From a virus: 45,861 bases of DNA. Made by a program: the position numbers and the translations under genes. The stretch covers positions 1-45,861 of the IMG/VR virus record IMGVR_UViG_3300017605_000233; one strand, written 5' to 3'. Under the pieces are notes generated by a model that was given only the letters and a program-made list of their open reading frames with translations, was not told the origin of the DNA and did not search any database. The first letter of the stretch is position 1; every line of letters begins with the position of its first letter. Positions 31,715-40,052 of the stretch are shown here, piece by piece.

Positions 31715-32433
31715 TGGAATGGTCTACACTAGGTCCAAGATTAGGTTCTTGGGCATCTAAGATTAAACCATTTCATGATAGAGGAGGATTTAAACCAATA
31801 TATGAATTTTTAAAAACACAATCTAAAATGGGGGCTAAAATAGCCCCTATTTCTTTATGTACCTATAGAGTGTTCAAAGAAGTAAAATTTGAGGACTTAA
31901 GGGCTGTAATAGTTTGTCAAGATCCATATTTCAAATTTATTGGAGATGTTCCTGTAGCAACTGGTGTAGCCTTAGATTGTAGTTCTACTGAAAAGATAGC
32001 ACCTTCATTGCAACAATTCTATAATGGTATTGAGAGGGAGATATATCAAGGTTTGAATTTAGAGTATGTTCCAAGTTATGATATGTCTTATCTAACTGAA
32101 CAAGGAGTACTACTACTAAATGCTTCTCTAACTGTAGAAAAGGATAAACCAGGTAGCCATAGTAAGGTATGGGAAGATTTCACAATCTTTTTATTGAAAG
32201 AAGTTATAGCACCTACAGGAGTTCCTGTATTATTTCTTGGTAGAGAAGCAGCTAGTTTTGAACCTGCTGTAAGTACTACTAATCCAACAAAGATTATTAA
32301 ACATCCTGCATCAGCAAGCTATAATAAAACTATATGGGATAGTGAAGGTGCATTTACTTGGTTAAGTTTAAATATATGGGATAGAAGTCAAGATGTAATT
32401 ATTTGGCTTCCAGGTCTAGAGCCCCCTTTCTAA
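31714..32433 (+). CDS. uracil-DNA glycosylase (UDG family 1-like)
   Basis: The 239-aa product shows motif A VIVCQDPYF (66-73) with catalytic Asp 70, LLLNASLTV (132-140) followed by GSHSKVWEDFT, LFLGREA, and motif B IIKHPASAS with the catalytic His near 199. These match Ung enzymes; the usual GQDPYH and HPSPLS motifs are altered to CQDPYF and HPASAS. It should remove uracil from DNA or keep it out. A strong hairpin lies at 31826-31852. Confidence 0.85.
   Translation: MEWSTLGPRLGSWASKIKPFHDRGGFKPIYEFLKTQSKMGAKIAPISLCTYRVFKEVKFEDLRAVIVCQDPYFKFIGDVPVATGVALDCSSTEKIAPSLQQFYNGIEREIYQGLNLEYVPSYDMSYLTEQGVLLLNASLTVEKDKPGSHSKVWEDFTIFLLKEVIAPTGVPVLFLGREAASFEPAVSTTNPTKIIKHPASASYNKTIWDSEGAFTWLSLNIWDRSQDVIIWLPGLEPPF
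31826..31852 (+). promoter_or_regulatory. strong hairpin inside uracil-DNA glycosylase gene
   Basis: A 12-bp stem: AAATGGGGGCTA (31826-31837) with TAGCCCCTATTT (31841-31852), one G-T wobble, AAA loop. It lies 113-139 nt into the gene and ends in T-rich TATTTCTTT. Confidence 0.65.
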
Positions 32434-32443
32434 AATTTTAATT

Positions 32444-32692
32444 ATGAAAACATGTACAATTTGTAAAATTGAAAAATCTTCAAAAGAATTTTATAAAGAT
32501 TCAAGAAACAAAGATGGATATAATTCTAATTGTAAAGAATGTACAAAAAAAGCCACTTATGAAAGATACAGTAAAACTAAAGAAGATCCTGTAGCTTATA
32601 AATTTCACTTAGAAAGAATAGCCTTTTATAAAAGGAATAAAATCATGAAAGACAATACAAAGAATAATAAGGATAATTATGAAAACATGTAA
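32444..32692 (+). CDS. small zinc-ribbon protein, paralogue A
   Basis: This 82-aa basic protein has CTICKIEKSSKEFYK (4-18), DGYNSNCKECTKKA (24-37). The CxxC...CxxC spacing with EFYK between is the Zn-ribbon seen at the N-terminus of phage HNH/endonuclease VII-like proteins, without a nuclease part. The next gene is a close tandem copy. A small hairpin CAATTT/AAATTG lies at 32457-32471. Confidence 0.65.
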   Translation: MKTCTICKIEKSSKEFYKDSRNKDGYNSNCKECTKKATYERYSKTKEDPVAYKFHLERIAFYKRNKIMKDNTKNNKDNYENM

Positions 32693-32900
32693 AATATGTA
32701 AAGAAGAGAAAGAATTAGAGGAGTTCTATAAGAATGGAAAAGCTAAAGATGGTAGAAACTCTTATTGTAAAGAATGTGATAAGAAAGCAGCTAAGAAAAG
32801 ATATGAAACTATTAAAGCTGATCCTGAATTGTGGGCTAAAGAGATTAAAAGAGTTGCTGGTTATATGAGAGCTATGAGGCAAAAAAGAAAGGGGAAATGA
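32679..32900 (+). CDS. small zinc-ribbon protein, paralogue B
   Basis: The 73-aa product has CKICKEEKELEEFYK (4-18) and DGRNSYCKECDKKA (24-37), directly parallel to the previous gene (identical spacing), so the pair arose by tandem duplication. It overlaps paralogue A by 14 nt. Very basic C-terminus (RAMRQKRKGK) suggests nucleic-acid binding. Confidence 0.65.
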   Translation: MKTCKICKEEKELEEFYKNGKAKDGRNSYCKECDKKAAKKRYETIKADPELWAKEIKRVAGYMRAMRQKRKGK

Positions 32901-33088
32901 AGTTCTATATAACAGAAGTAACTAAACTAAAACTAGAAGCAAAGATTCTAGAATTAGAATCTAGAGAACCATTTATTCAATATGTAGCTTGGAAGCATAC
33001 CTATGGAGAATGGAAAGCTTATAAGAGCGTGTTAGAAAATTGTGTAATAATTAAAGAAGAAGATTATGAGTGTAAGGATAGAGATTGA
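32897..33088 (+). CDS. small hypothetical protein
   Basis: This 63-aa helical protein (KLKLEAKILELESREPF) has overlapping ATGA with the previous gene (32897-32900) and a 23-nt overlap with the next. Not recognised. A perfect 8-bp hairpin lies at 32943-32962. Confidence 0.5.
   Translation: MKFYITEVTKLKLEAKILELESREPFIQYVAWKHTYGEWKAYKSVLENCVIIKEEDYECKDRD
32943..32962 (+). promoter_or_regulatory. start-proximal RNA hairpin
   Basis: AGATTCTA (32943-32950) pairs perfectly with TAGAATCT (32955-32962) around GAAT, 47 nt into the gene. Confidence 0.5.
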
Positions 33089-33314
33089 ACTAAAGGAAAT
33101 ACCAACAGCATGTAGTAAATGTCCATTTTATAGTAATAGAAACTATACATGCCACAATGAAAGAGGTACAGAAGCTCATTGTTCTTTAGGATATATGCGT
33201 GGAGATATGAGAGATATAAACTTTCATTCTGATAGGTACAAAGAAGAAAAATATAGTGGGTGTATGTTAGAGTTTAATGTAATAAATGATGAGCCAAATG
33301 AGAGTATCCATTGA
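33066..33314 (+). CDS. small cysteine-rich protein
   Basis: The 82-aa product has CSKCPFYS (16-23), YTCHNERG, HCSLGYM and a final C. This pattern CxxCPFY...C.NERG..A.CxLGYM recurs among small phage proteins and probably binds Zn or Fe. Role unknown. A stem GCATGTA/TACATGC joins 33108 and 33152. Confidence 0.55.
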   Translation: MSVRIEIELKEIPTACSKCPFYSNRNYTCHNERGTEAHCSLGYMRGDMRDINFHSDRYKEEKYSGCMLEFNVINDEPNESIH

Positions 33315-33606
33315 GCAATTAGAAGTAGGGGATGAAATCATTATCTCCAGTTATAGTGATTTAAAGTATATGAGGATTCTACAAAAGCCTGGAAGAAGTA
33401 AAACTAAAAAACACTGGAAGACAGGAGACCCTGTGTGGAAAGATGTTAAGTGTGCTATTCATAAAAAGAAGTTTACATGTGAGCATACAGGAAGAATTTG
33501 GGAAGGATTTGATTGTAACCCTGAAGATTTAAATACTACAATCTATAAAGATTTAACAGGAAGAGATATATGGTTAGTTAAAAAAGGAAACTATGATAAT
33601 AAATAA
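33298..33606 (+). CDS. small basic hypothetical protein
   Basis: This 102-aa (MRVSIEQLEVGDEIII start) beta-rich N-terminus is followed by Lys-rich KTKKHWKTGDPVWKDV and a Cys pair. Three in-frame ATG codons (33286, 33289, 33298) are possible; 33298 minimises overlap. Its stop overlaps the start of rIIA by 14 nt. Unknown role. Confidence 0.5.
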   Translation: MRVSIEQLEVGDEIIISSYSDLKYMRILQKPGRSKTKKHWKTGDPVWKDVKCAIHKKKFTCEHTGRIWEGFDCNPEDLNTTIYKDLTGRDIWLVKKGNYDNK

Positions 33607-33956
33607 CACATCAGATGTAAAAGTACTTTCAGATGGGCAATCCAATGAATCTATTGGAATGCAATTAGATATGGATTCAGCTCATATTCTTATGACTATG
33701 TTAAGCAAGAATCTATATTCAGATTCTATAGGAAGTACAATTAGAGAAACAGCAAGTAATGCTTTAGATTCTCACAGAAGAATAGGTTCTGATAAGCCTA
33801 TTATTGTAAAATTTGGTACTAACTCTCAAAACAACTATGAGTTTAGTGTAGAAGATTTTGGTGTAGGATTGGATGATAATGATATAGAGAATATTATTAG
33901 TAAATATGGAAAATCTACTAAAAGAGATTCTAATATAGAACTTGGAGCTTTTGGGT
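33593..33956 (+). CDS. rIIA: rIIA-like GHKL ATPase, exon 1
   Basis: These are the first 121 codons of an rIIA-like protein. The GHKL ATPase fold is visible: N box RETASNALDSH (Asn/Asp near 56-59), G1 box DFGVGLDD (about 89-96) and the beginning of the G2 lid LGAFGL (117-122). Without splicing the frame ends at TAG 33962. Joining to 35144 restores GAFGLGFKSPLAYT and gives 767 residues (364 + 1,940 nt). T4 RIIA protects against RexAB-type exclusion. The product is probably cytoplasmic and paired with rIIB downstream. Confidence 0.85.
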
Positions 33957-35143
33957 TAAACTAGGAGTTAATTGATTAGGGTATTAATATCTTTTTATTT
34001 ATATTTATGTTCAATTTTAAATAAAAGTAAAATGGACTATAATAATGAATTTAGAGAGATTGATACAGAACAAAAAGCATATTTCTTGGGTTTTATGTAT
34101 GCAGATGGTTGTATTAGTATGATAAAAAGTAAAAAATCTAACTATATAAAACCTCAAGTACAAATTAGTCTTGCAGATGAACAAGTGATAAATGATATTC
34201 ATAAGTTTTTTCCCTTTTTTAATTTACAAATTTTTGATTTTAGTAAGTATAATAAGAAACATAGTAAACAATTTGCTTTAAGAAAAGCAAATAAGTTATT
34301 ATTTGAGGATCTACAAAATCATGGTTTATTAGAAAGAAAAAGTGGAGAAAATAGTTCATTTTTAAGAATACCTATATTAAACCTCAATCTAGTATCTCAT
34401 TTTATAAGAGGATATTTTGATGGGGATGGTAGTATTAATATAGCAGCTAAAAGACCTAATTTAAGAAGAGTAGAAATATGTTCAAGTTCAAAAGAATTTT
34501 TATTACAAATAAAAAATACACTAGAATATTTTAATATTAGTTGTCCAATTTTTAGAGAAAAATTCAATAATAAAAGTCCTTTATATGTTTTGGAGTGGGT
34601 TAACTCTAAAGATATATTAAGTTTAAAAGAATTTCTCTATAAAGATTCCACTATTTGCCTTATGAGGAAAAAAGAAAAATTTGATTCTTTTAAAATAATA
34701 GACAAAAAGTATTCAAATCCTCATTGTCCTAAATGCTTAGAAAGAAAAACAAGAAAATCAGGAAAAAGACAAATGAAACATGGATTAATGTTAAGATTTA
34801 GCTGTACAAATTGTAATAATAAATTTTCAATTCCAGCCCAAATAAAACAGGATGAATTGTCTGGGAAGCCCTATGAGGGTAATCAGCAGCCAAGCTTAGA
34901 TAGTAATATCTTTGAAGGTTCAACGACTAATAGCCAAATCCCACCAAGTGATGTTGAGGATGGTAATGCTAACACGAGCGTCCTGCCTATTGTTATAGAA
35001 ACAGATAAAAATGGAAATCCATTAGTATCTATTTCTTTAAAGATAATTGATATTAATAACAATAGTGATGATATAGTCTGAACTATGCGTATATATGAAG
35101 GCATAGAATCTAAGGATAAAGAGCCTTAGAGATAACAAAATCG
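33957..35143 (+). other. group I self-splicing intron in rIIA
   Basis: This 1,187-nt insert interrupts the G2 codons of rIIA. The 5' site follows T at 33956 and the intron ends in G at 35143, as group I introns require; frame is restored. Core elements: AATCAGCAGCCAAGC (34881-34895), GGTTCAACGACTA (34917-34929) with P7 GACTA pairing TAGTC (35074-35078) in GATATAGTC. Candidate P1: exon TTGGGT (33951-33956) with GTTCAA (34009-34014). The core contains several CpGs, rare elsewhere. Boundaries are predicted to within 2-3 nt; exact sites need RNA. Confidence 0.85.
34032..35081 (+). CDS. LAGLIDADG homing endonuclease (intron-encoded)
   Basis: The 349-aa product has two LAGLIDADG motifs: YFLGFMYADG (17-26) and HFIRGYFDGDG (123-133), the monomeric two-repeat form. 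A C-terminal CxxC...CxxC zinc knuckle (HCPKCLERK and SCTNCNNK, about 231-265) follows. The frame then continues through the intron's catalytic core to TGA at 35079, so the last 70 residues are probably ribozyme sequence read as protein. An in-frame TTG at 33972 exists; ATG 34032 fits the leader better. The enzyme should cut intronless rIIA at the GAFGLG codons. Confidence 0.85.
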   Translation: MDYNNEFREIDTEQKAYFLGFMYADGCISMIKSKKSNYIKPQVQISLADEQVINDIHKFFPFFNLQIFDFSKYNKKHSKQFALRKANKLLFEDLQNHGLLERKSGENSSFLRIPILNLNLVSHFIRGYFDGDGSINIAAKRPNLRRVEICSSSKEFLLQIKNTLEYFNISCPIFREKFNNKSPLYVLEWVNSKDILSLKEFLYKDSTICLMRKKEKFDSFKIIDKKYSNPHCPKCLERKTRKSGKRQMKHGLMLRFSCTNCNNKFSIPAQIKQDELSGKPYEGNQQPSLDSNIFEGSTTNSQIPPSDVEDGNANTSVLPIVIETDKNGNPLVSISLKIIDINNNSDDIV

Positions 35144-37083
35144 TGGGATTTAAATCACCTCTAGCTTATACCAGTAGTTTCTATTTTATCTGTAGAAAAG
35201 ATAATATAGAGAGAAAGTATATGATGTGTGAGGGGGAGAATGGTAATACTATTGATTTACTATTTGAATGTGTAACTCCTGAAGAGAATGGGGTTAAGAT
35301 TGTTGTTCCTGTAGAATATAAGGATAGACATACCTTTAGTAGTAAGATAAGAGAACAACTTTCTTATTTTGAGAATGTTTATTTTGAAGTAGATGGAATA
35401 GATAATGAGTTTAGTATTCTAAGGGAAGAGGATTTTCAGATATCAGATCTGATTACAAGTGGTAATATGCATATCTGTTTAGATAATGTCTACTATCCTA
35501 TAGATTTTGATAAACTAGGTATTAAGAGTATTCCTATTGGTATAGGGCTTAGATTTAGTTTATCAGATGGGCTATTTCCTACTCCTTCAAGAGAGAATCT
35601 AATCTATTCAGGAAACACTAAACAGATTATTCTAAATAAGATTAAGAAAGTTAGTGAGTTCTTAGTTAATAGATATAATGAGAATATGACGGAATGTGAA
35701 GACATTAAAGAAATCTTTGAATACTATAAAGAATTCTCTAAGTCAATAACTATTAACAATTATAAGTTCTCTTTAGATGGTATTTTACCATATACAGATG
35801 TTAAGATAAATAAGCCTAAACTGAAGAATGTAGAAAAGCTTGATTTGAAGCATTTGTATAACTATAGAGAAAATCTAATTTCAGAATATAAGGTTACTCA
35901 TAGAATCTATAATTACAGTATAAGTGGTATTAAGCATCATGGATATAGTAATTATTTGAAAGAACAAAACTTTCCAATGAAAAACATTTATGTTTATTCT
36001 GAAGAAATACCTTTCCTGAAAAAAGAGTATTTAAAGACTATAACTAAAGGTGAGTGCTTTCTTGTAAAGAAAATCTTTAGTTATAAATTGTTTAAAAGAG
36101 CTCTAGGGTTTGAATCTTTAGTTGAATTATTAGATTTAAGAAGACATCCTAGAAAAGACTGGAGAAAGGTTATTCAGGAATTTCAATACATTCAGAATGT
36201 TTATACTAGTCAATTCCATAATGTAGATCTTATAGAACCTACTACAGAATGGTTGGAAAGTAGAAAGAAACAAAGAGTTTATAATTATACAGGAAGAAAA
36301 CCTAAAGTAACAGGAGAAGTAAATTGTAAGTTTGCTAAGCCTTTACAAAGATCTAATGGAGATAGAAACTGTAAGTTTGAAGCAGGTATTTTAAAACTAG
36401 AAGGATTACATAAACAACCTAAATTATTTGTGTATTCAAAGCATGATGATTTTCTTAACCTAGATAAGTTATTTAATACTGATGCTGCAAGTTGGGATTA
36501 TACTAAAGCTAAGAATAAAGAAATATTACGTTTATTAACTGTATCTCCACAGGAGCACAAGAAACTAGAACAATTGAATATTCACAATCTAATCTCATAT
36601 GAAAAGTTTATGGAAGGGGATAACAAAGTTTATAGAAGAATAGTTACAGCTCAATTAGTAAGAAAGTTAATGAGTGCTAATTCTAAATTGTTTGAAAACT
36701 TAGATGTAATCAAACCTCTTAGTTTGTCTTTGTATGATAAACTAATTAAGTTACAAGAGTACAAGAAAGAAAACTATTATCATATGGATTCTACTGTATT
36801 TGGAGCTATGTTACAAGTTGCAGAAGACAAAAATCTATTTGACCATGAAATCTATTCTGAATATAAAGAAATAGAAGCCTTACTAGGTAAATTCAAATTC
36901 TTGGATATTCTAATAGGAAAATTCAATAAACATGGTTCTGATAAACTAGATCTTAATATTATTCTAATTGATTTGTTTAAATATCATAAGTTTAAACTCG
37001 ATTTACAACATTATAGTCAGCCTACTTCTGTAGTAGATAATGTAGTAACAGATGAGGAGATTGATGAGATTTTAAATGCTTAA
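35144..37083 (+). CDS. rIIA: rIIA-like GHKL ATPase, exon 2
   Basis: Continues rIIA from the second half of its G2 glycine motif: GFKSPLAYTSSFYFI, then a transducer-like region with IGIGLRFSLSDGLFPTPSREN (a typical GHKL middle domain element) and a long helical C-terminal part. Total spliced length is 767 aa, near T4 RIIA (725). A terminator follows at 37088-37109 and rIIB follows that. Without splicing this half has only GTG 35143 as start and would lack the ATPase N-box. Confidence 0.85.
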
Positions 37084-37087
37084 TAAT

Positions 37088-37109
37088 GAGGGAGAAATCC
37101 CTCTTTTTT
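37088..37109 (+). terminator. intrinsic terminator
   Basis: GAGGGA (37088-37093), GAAA tetraloop, TCCCTC (37098-37103) followed by six T. It sits between rIIA and rIIB, so partial read-through is likely. Confidence 0.85.
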
Positions 37110-37139
37110 ATTATTTTTAATAACTAAATAAATAAAATT

Positions 37140-38516
37140 ATGAAAAACAAATTTCTAAGTTTACAATGGTTTAAAGAGAAGTTGCACATTAAAAGTAAGA
37201 AGGAAAAAGAAGTAGAGGTATTTAATGAATTTAGAGAAAAAATTATAGAAGAAAACAAAAAGAGATTATTTAAAAATATTAAATTAATTAATTCTTCTTT
37301 AACAATTGTACTAGATGATGGATCTATTCTAACTAAACCTGAAGCTACAGAAGAAGACTATAATAAATGTATGACAGCTCTTTCTTTACATGAAATTAAA
37401 TCTATTATTTCTGATGAAGTACATAAGCCTTTACCTAAGAAAGAAGAAGAACCAACAATAACCATTGAAGAAGTAAAATCTATTCAATCAGGGTTTGACA
37501 CTCTTAAAGGACTGTCAGATTTTGAAATCTATGATGATATAATTTATTGGGGAGGAATTAAAAGAAGTGTTCCACAGCAATTAGTGGAAGCTATCTGTAA
37601 GCTTGTAGATAATAGTGGTAATCCTTTAGAACAAGTAGACCTAGATGTACATGAAGGTTATTTATCTCTGAAGAAATTCTGGTTGAAATGCTGTCTTAAT
37701 CCTAATGCTCAATCAGCAGAAGATCTGTATACATTCTTATATCATCACAAATTCAAAATTGATAGACATGGAAACTTCTATGCTTATAGAAGAGTGAAAA
37801 GTGTACACAAAGATCCTGTTGATAAGGAATTGATGGAGTTTGTCAGTAATAGCTATACAAAAGTGAAAGCTGTATGGAAATACAATCCAAAGAGTTTCTT
37901 TGTAGTGAAAAAAGAGGATGAATCTTTAGGTATTATCAAGGAGAAGGATCTTACTAAGACTAAGCATACAATATTGGGTAATCTAGCTACAATGTATCTA
38001 GACATAACTAATACACCAGGTCTTCAATATACTTCAGCTCATACAGGTAGAGAAGACTATAGAATTGGAGAAGTTATCAGTATGCCTAGAAATCTAGGAG
38101 ATGATAATAACAATGTTAGTTGTTCTACAGGATTCCATGCTGCAAGTAAGAAATATGACTATTCAGGATTTGGTGATGTTCCTATTCTTATGATTATTAA
38201 TCCTACTGATGTATTAAGCGTACCAAGAGGAGAAGTTGGCAAATTAAGAACTTGTAGATGGTATTTTGCTTGTGTACTTGATGAAAAAGAAAAATTTATA
38301 CTAGATGAAGAACATTTTGATGTTACAGACTTAGGAGATAACTTTGAAGAGAAGATTCAGGAAAATCTAGAAGAGCATGTTGCTCAAGGTATTGCTGAAG
38401 AGATTGAAAGACATAGTTTTTATGTTCCTAAAATCTCTGAAGGTGAAATTAAGAAAATTGTCACCTCTCTAGAGAAAATGAAATCTACTATTAATTCTAG
38501 AGTAAAGAAAATCTAA
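37140..38516 (+). CDS. rIIB: rIIB-like protein
   Basis: This 458-aa protein has an early VLDDGSILTKPEATEEDY, a middle FLYHHKFKIDRHGNFYAYR (about 204-222) and the key region CSTGFHAASKKYDYSGFGD (about 334-352) followed by ILMIINPTDVLSVPRGEVGKLR and CRWYFACVLDE. This is the order of T4 rIIB-like proteins. The long N-terminal extension makes it larger than T4 RIIB (312). Adjacent rIIA supports it. Confidence 0.85.
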   Translation: MKNKFLSLQWFKEKLHIKSKKEKEVEVFNEFREKIIEENKKRLFKNIKLINSSLTIVLDDGSILTKPEATEEDYNKCMTALSLHEIKSIISDEVHKPLPKKEEEPTITIEEVKSIQSGFDTLKGLSDFEIYDDIIYWGGIKRSVPQQLVEAICKLVDNSGNPLEQVDLDVHEGYLSLKKFWLKCCLNPNAQSAEDLYTFLYHHKFKIDRHGNFYAYRRVKSVHKDPVDKELMEFVSNSYTKVKAVWKYNPKSFFVVKKEDESLGIIKEKDLTKTKHTILGNLATMYLDITNTPGLQYTSAHTGREDYRIGEVISMPRNLGDDNNNVSCSTGFHAASKKYDYSGFGDVPILMIINPTDVLSVPRGEVGKLRTCRWYFACVLDEKEKFILDEEHFDVTDLGDNFEEKIQENLEEHVAQGIAEEIERHSFYVPKISEGEIKKIVTSLEKMKSTINSRVKKI

Positions 38517-38905
38517 TGGCTAAAAGGATAATAGCCCCCAAACCTAGGAATGGGGGCACTTTAACAGAAAGTGCTTACTTCTCTAAAATTAGGTCTTTAT
38601 TAAGGAAAGGATTCATGTATTGGAAGCCTATGCAAATGGCTTTAGAGAAAGCCTCTAGACCTTATGTAGGAAGTAATAAGAGAATCAAGAAAGAGTACCA
38701 ATGTGCTAAGTGTAAGAAATGGTATATAAGAACCAATGTACATATAGACCATATAGAAGAATGTGGCTCTTTAACTTGCTATGAGGATATAGTACCCTTT
38801 ATAAAAAGGTTAACTAAGGAAGATGTAAATGCTTATGAAATTCTTTGTAAGCCTTGCCATCAGAAAAAGACAAATGAAACTAGAACCAGTAAAAAGAAGA
38901 AATAA
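38516..38905 (+). CDS. HNH-like nuclease-fold protein
   Basis: This 129-aa basic protein has CAKCKKWY (62-69), VHIDHIEECGSL (about 75-86) and LCKPCHQKKT (about 110-119), the HNH zinc-finger pattern (paired Cys, DH, CxxCH). Residues needed for cutting (DH) are present. It overlaps rIIB by one base. It could be a small HNH endonuclease or a packaging/recombination helper. Nested hairpins occur at its start (38534-38574). Confidence 0.75.
   Translation: MAKRIIAPKPRNGGTLTESAYFSKIRSLLRKGFMYWKPMQMALEKASRPYVGSNKRIKKEYQCAKCKKWYIRTNVHIDHIEECGSLTCYEDIVPFIKRLTKEDVNAYEILCKPCHQKKTNETRTSKKKK
38534..38574 (+). promoter_or_regulatory. two overlapping RNA hairpins at gene start
   Basis: GCCCCCA (38534-38540) pairs with TGGGGGC (38551-38557). 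GCACTTT (38556-38562) pairs with AAAGTGC (38568-38574). The stems share bases 38556-38557, so full forms compete. The first lies 19 nt into the HNH gene. Confidence 0.55.
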
Positions 38906-39033
38906 TGGAAGCATCTAGAACCCTATTTCAGTATTGTGACTATTGCAAAGATGAAAAAATATTTAACTTTGATACTGTAACATGTAAAACATGTGGTAAT
39001 AAATGTGCAAATTATAAACCTAAAATATTATGA
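38905..39033 (+). CDS. small zinc-ribbon microprotein
   Basis: The 42-aa ORF contains CDYC (11-14), CKTC (27-30) and a further Cys at 34 (GNKC), so a compact zinc ribbon. It starts at 38905 (the base shared with the previous stop TAATG) and overlaps the next ATG as ATGA (39030-39033). Role unknown. Confidence 0.6.
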   Translation: MEASRTLFQYCDYCKDEKIFNFDTVTCKTCGNKCANYKPKIL

Positions 39034-39326
39034 AAGATGAAAATGGTGTAAAAGATTCTGATGGTAAATTAGATTATGAATTAGATTGGGATTTTTTAAC
39101 TCAGATGGCTGAAAGAATGGCTACTAATAAACATAAGTATACTCCTTATAATTGGAAAAATCCTATGGATATTGAAAAGCTTAAACAAGCATTATTTAGA
39201 CATGTTCTAGAGGTAATGAGAGGTAATTTAGAAGATGAAGGAAGAGAATTAGGTCATTTAGAAGCAATAGCTAATAATGCAATGATGATTAACTATCAAC
39301 TAAAGAATAATAACCATAATATATAA
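39030..39326 (+). CDS. DUF5664-like dATP/dGTP pyrophosphohydrolase-type protein
   Basis: The 98-aa product has KYTPYNWKNPMDI, then ALFRHVLEVMRGNLEDEG and LGHLEAIANNAMMINYQ. This helix layout (Trp-Lys, Arg-His, then HLEAIANNAMM) is of the DUF5664 family of all-alpha NTP-pyrophosphohydrolase-like phage proteins. It may alter dNTP pools during phage replication. Pattern-level assignment. Confidence 0.65.
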   Translation: MKDENGVKDSDGKLDYELDWDFLTQMAERMATNKHKYTPYNWKNPMDIEKLKQALFRHVLEVMRGNLEDEGRELGHLEAIANNAMMINYQLKNNNHNI

Positions 39327-39330
39327 AATT

Positions 39331-39720
39331 ATGCGAGTAGAATTTAGAGATTTTCATGGATTAGAATCATATTTACTTCTAAAGGGTTATAAGAAATATG
39401 AGACTCAGAAATATAGGAATGAAGACTTTGCTTTTTGGAAATCATTTGATATCACTTATGAAGAAGAAGATAGTAAACAAATTGGGTATCAGGTTGGACT
39501 TTTATTTTATGATACTTCTAAGTATGATATTCCTGATAATACTCACTACGGTATTCAATTTGAGTTTGTATCAGGAGATAAAATAGAATTTGATAGAGCT
39601 GATTTTACTATAAGTGATGATATAACTATTTTTAGATTTGAAGAAATATGTGAAAAACTGTATAGGTTTCTAAAGACTATTCCTAAAGATCCAGATATAA
39701 AACTATTAGAGAATAAATGA
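39331..39720 (+). CDS. hypothetical acidic protein
   Basis: This 129-aa mixed alpha/beta protein has acidic runs (YEEEDSK) and an ITIFRFEEICEKLYRFL helix. Family not recognised. Its stop overlaps the next ATG by 4 nt (ATGA). Confidence 0.55.
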   Translation: MRVEFRDFHGLESYLLLKGYKKYETQKYRNEDFAFWKSFDITYEEEDSKQIGYQVGLLFYDTSKYDIPDNTHYGIQFEFVSGDKIEFDRADFTISDDITIFRFEEICEKLYRFLKTIPKDPDIKLLENK

Positions 39721-40052
39721 TAATAACAGCAGAAGCACTTAAGAAAACAGGTCTTACTACACATAAGTTTAGAAGACTTGTAAAAGAACTGAACCTCTCC
39801 CCTATTAAAAAAAGAGGAGAGATTTCTTTTAGATGGACACCTGAGCAAGTAGAGTTATTAACAGAAATGGGTAAAACCTTTTTCAATGAACCTAAAGAAA
39901 TAAAGGAGCTTGATATCATAGAATATTATGTAAATAATAGATCTAATGTACACAGAACAGCCAATAAGTTCAAGTTAAACTACTATACAGTATACAGAAT
40001 GGTTAAGAAGTATGAAAGGATAAAATTTGTAGAAGTAAAATCTAAATTATGA
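39717..40052 (+). CDS. helix-turn-helix DNA-binding protein (paralogue A)
   Basis: This 111-aa protein has a MerR-like N-terminal HTH (ITAEALKKTGLTTHKFRRLV, residues 3-22), a wing (RGEISFRW) and a C-terminal HTH with VHRTANKFKLNYYTVYRMV (about 77-95). It ends FVEVKSKL. The protein at 44324 has the same two-part architecture and a similar end (IEVDSKL), so they are probably paralogous regulators. Two hairpins lie near the start (39748-39780 and about 39795-39821). Confidence 0.65.
   Translation: MIITAEALKKTGLTTHKFRRLVKELNLSPIKKRGEISFRWTPEQVELLTEMGKTFFNEPKEIKELDIIEYYVNNRSNVHRTANKFKLNYYTVYRMVKKYERIKFVEVKSKL
39748..39780 (+). promoter_or_regulatory. start-proximal RNA hairpin
   Basis: CAGGTCTT (39748-39755) pairs over 8 bp (one G-T) with AAGACTTG (39773-39780) around 17 nt. 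A second stem CTCTCC/GGAGAG follows at about 39795-39821 before ATTTCTTTT. Confidence 0.5.

Noticed and set aside
33972-34031. TTG start for the intron endonuclease
   Set aside because: ATG 34032 follows a typical A-rich leader (aaagtaaaATG) and places the LAGLIDADG motif near the normal distance from the N-terminus; the upstream 20 residues are hydrophobic low-complexity.
33593-37083. Frameshift or pseudogene explanation for the broken rIIA frame
   Set aside because: The break is a 1,187-nt insert with group I core motifs and a LAGLIDADG ORF; removal restores the frame and the conserved GAFGLGFKSP exactly. A frameshift would not need this.
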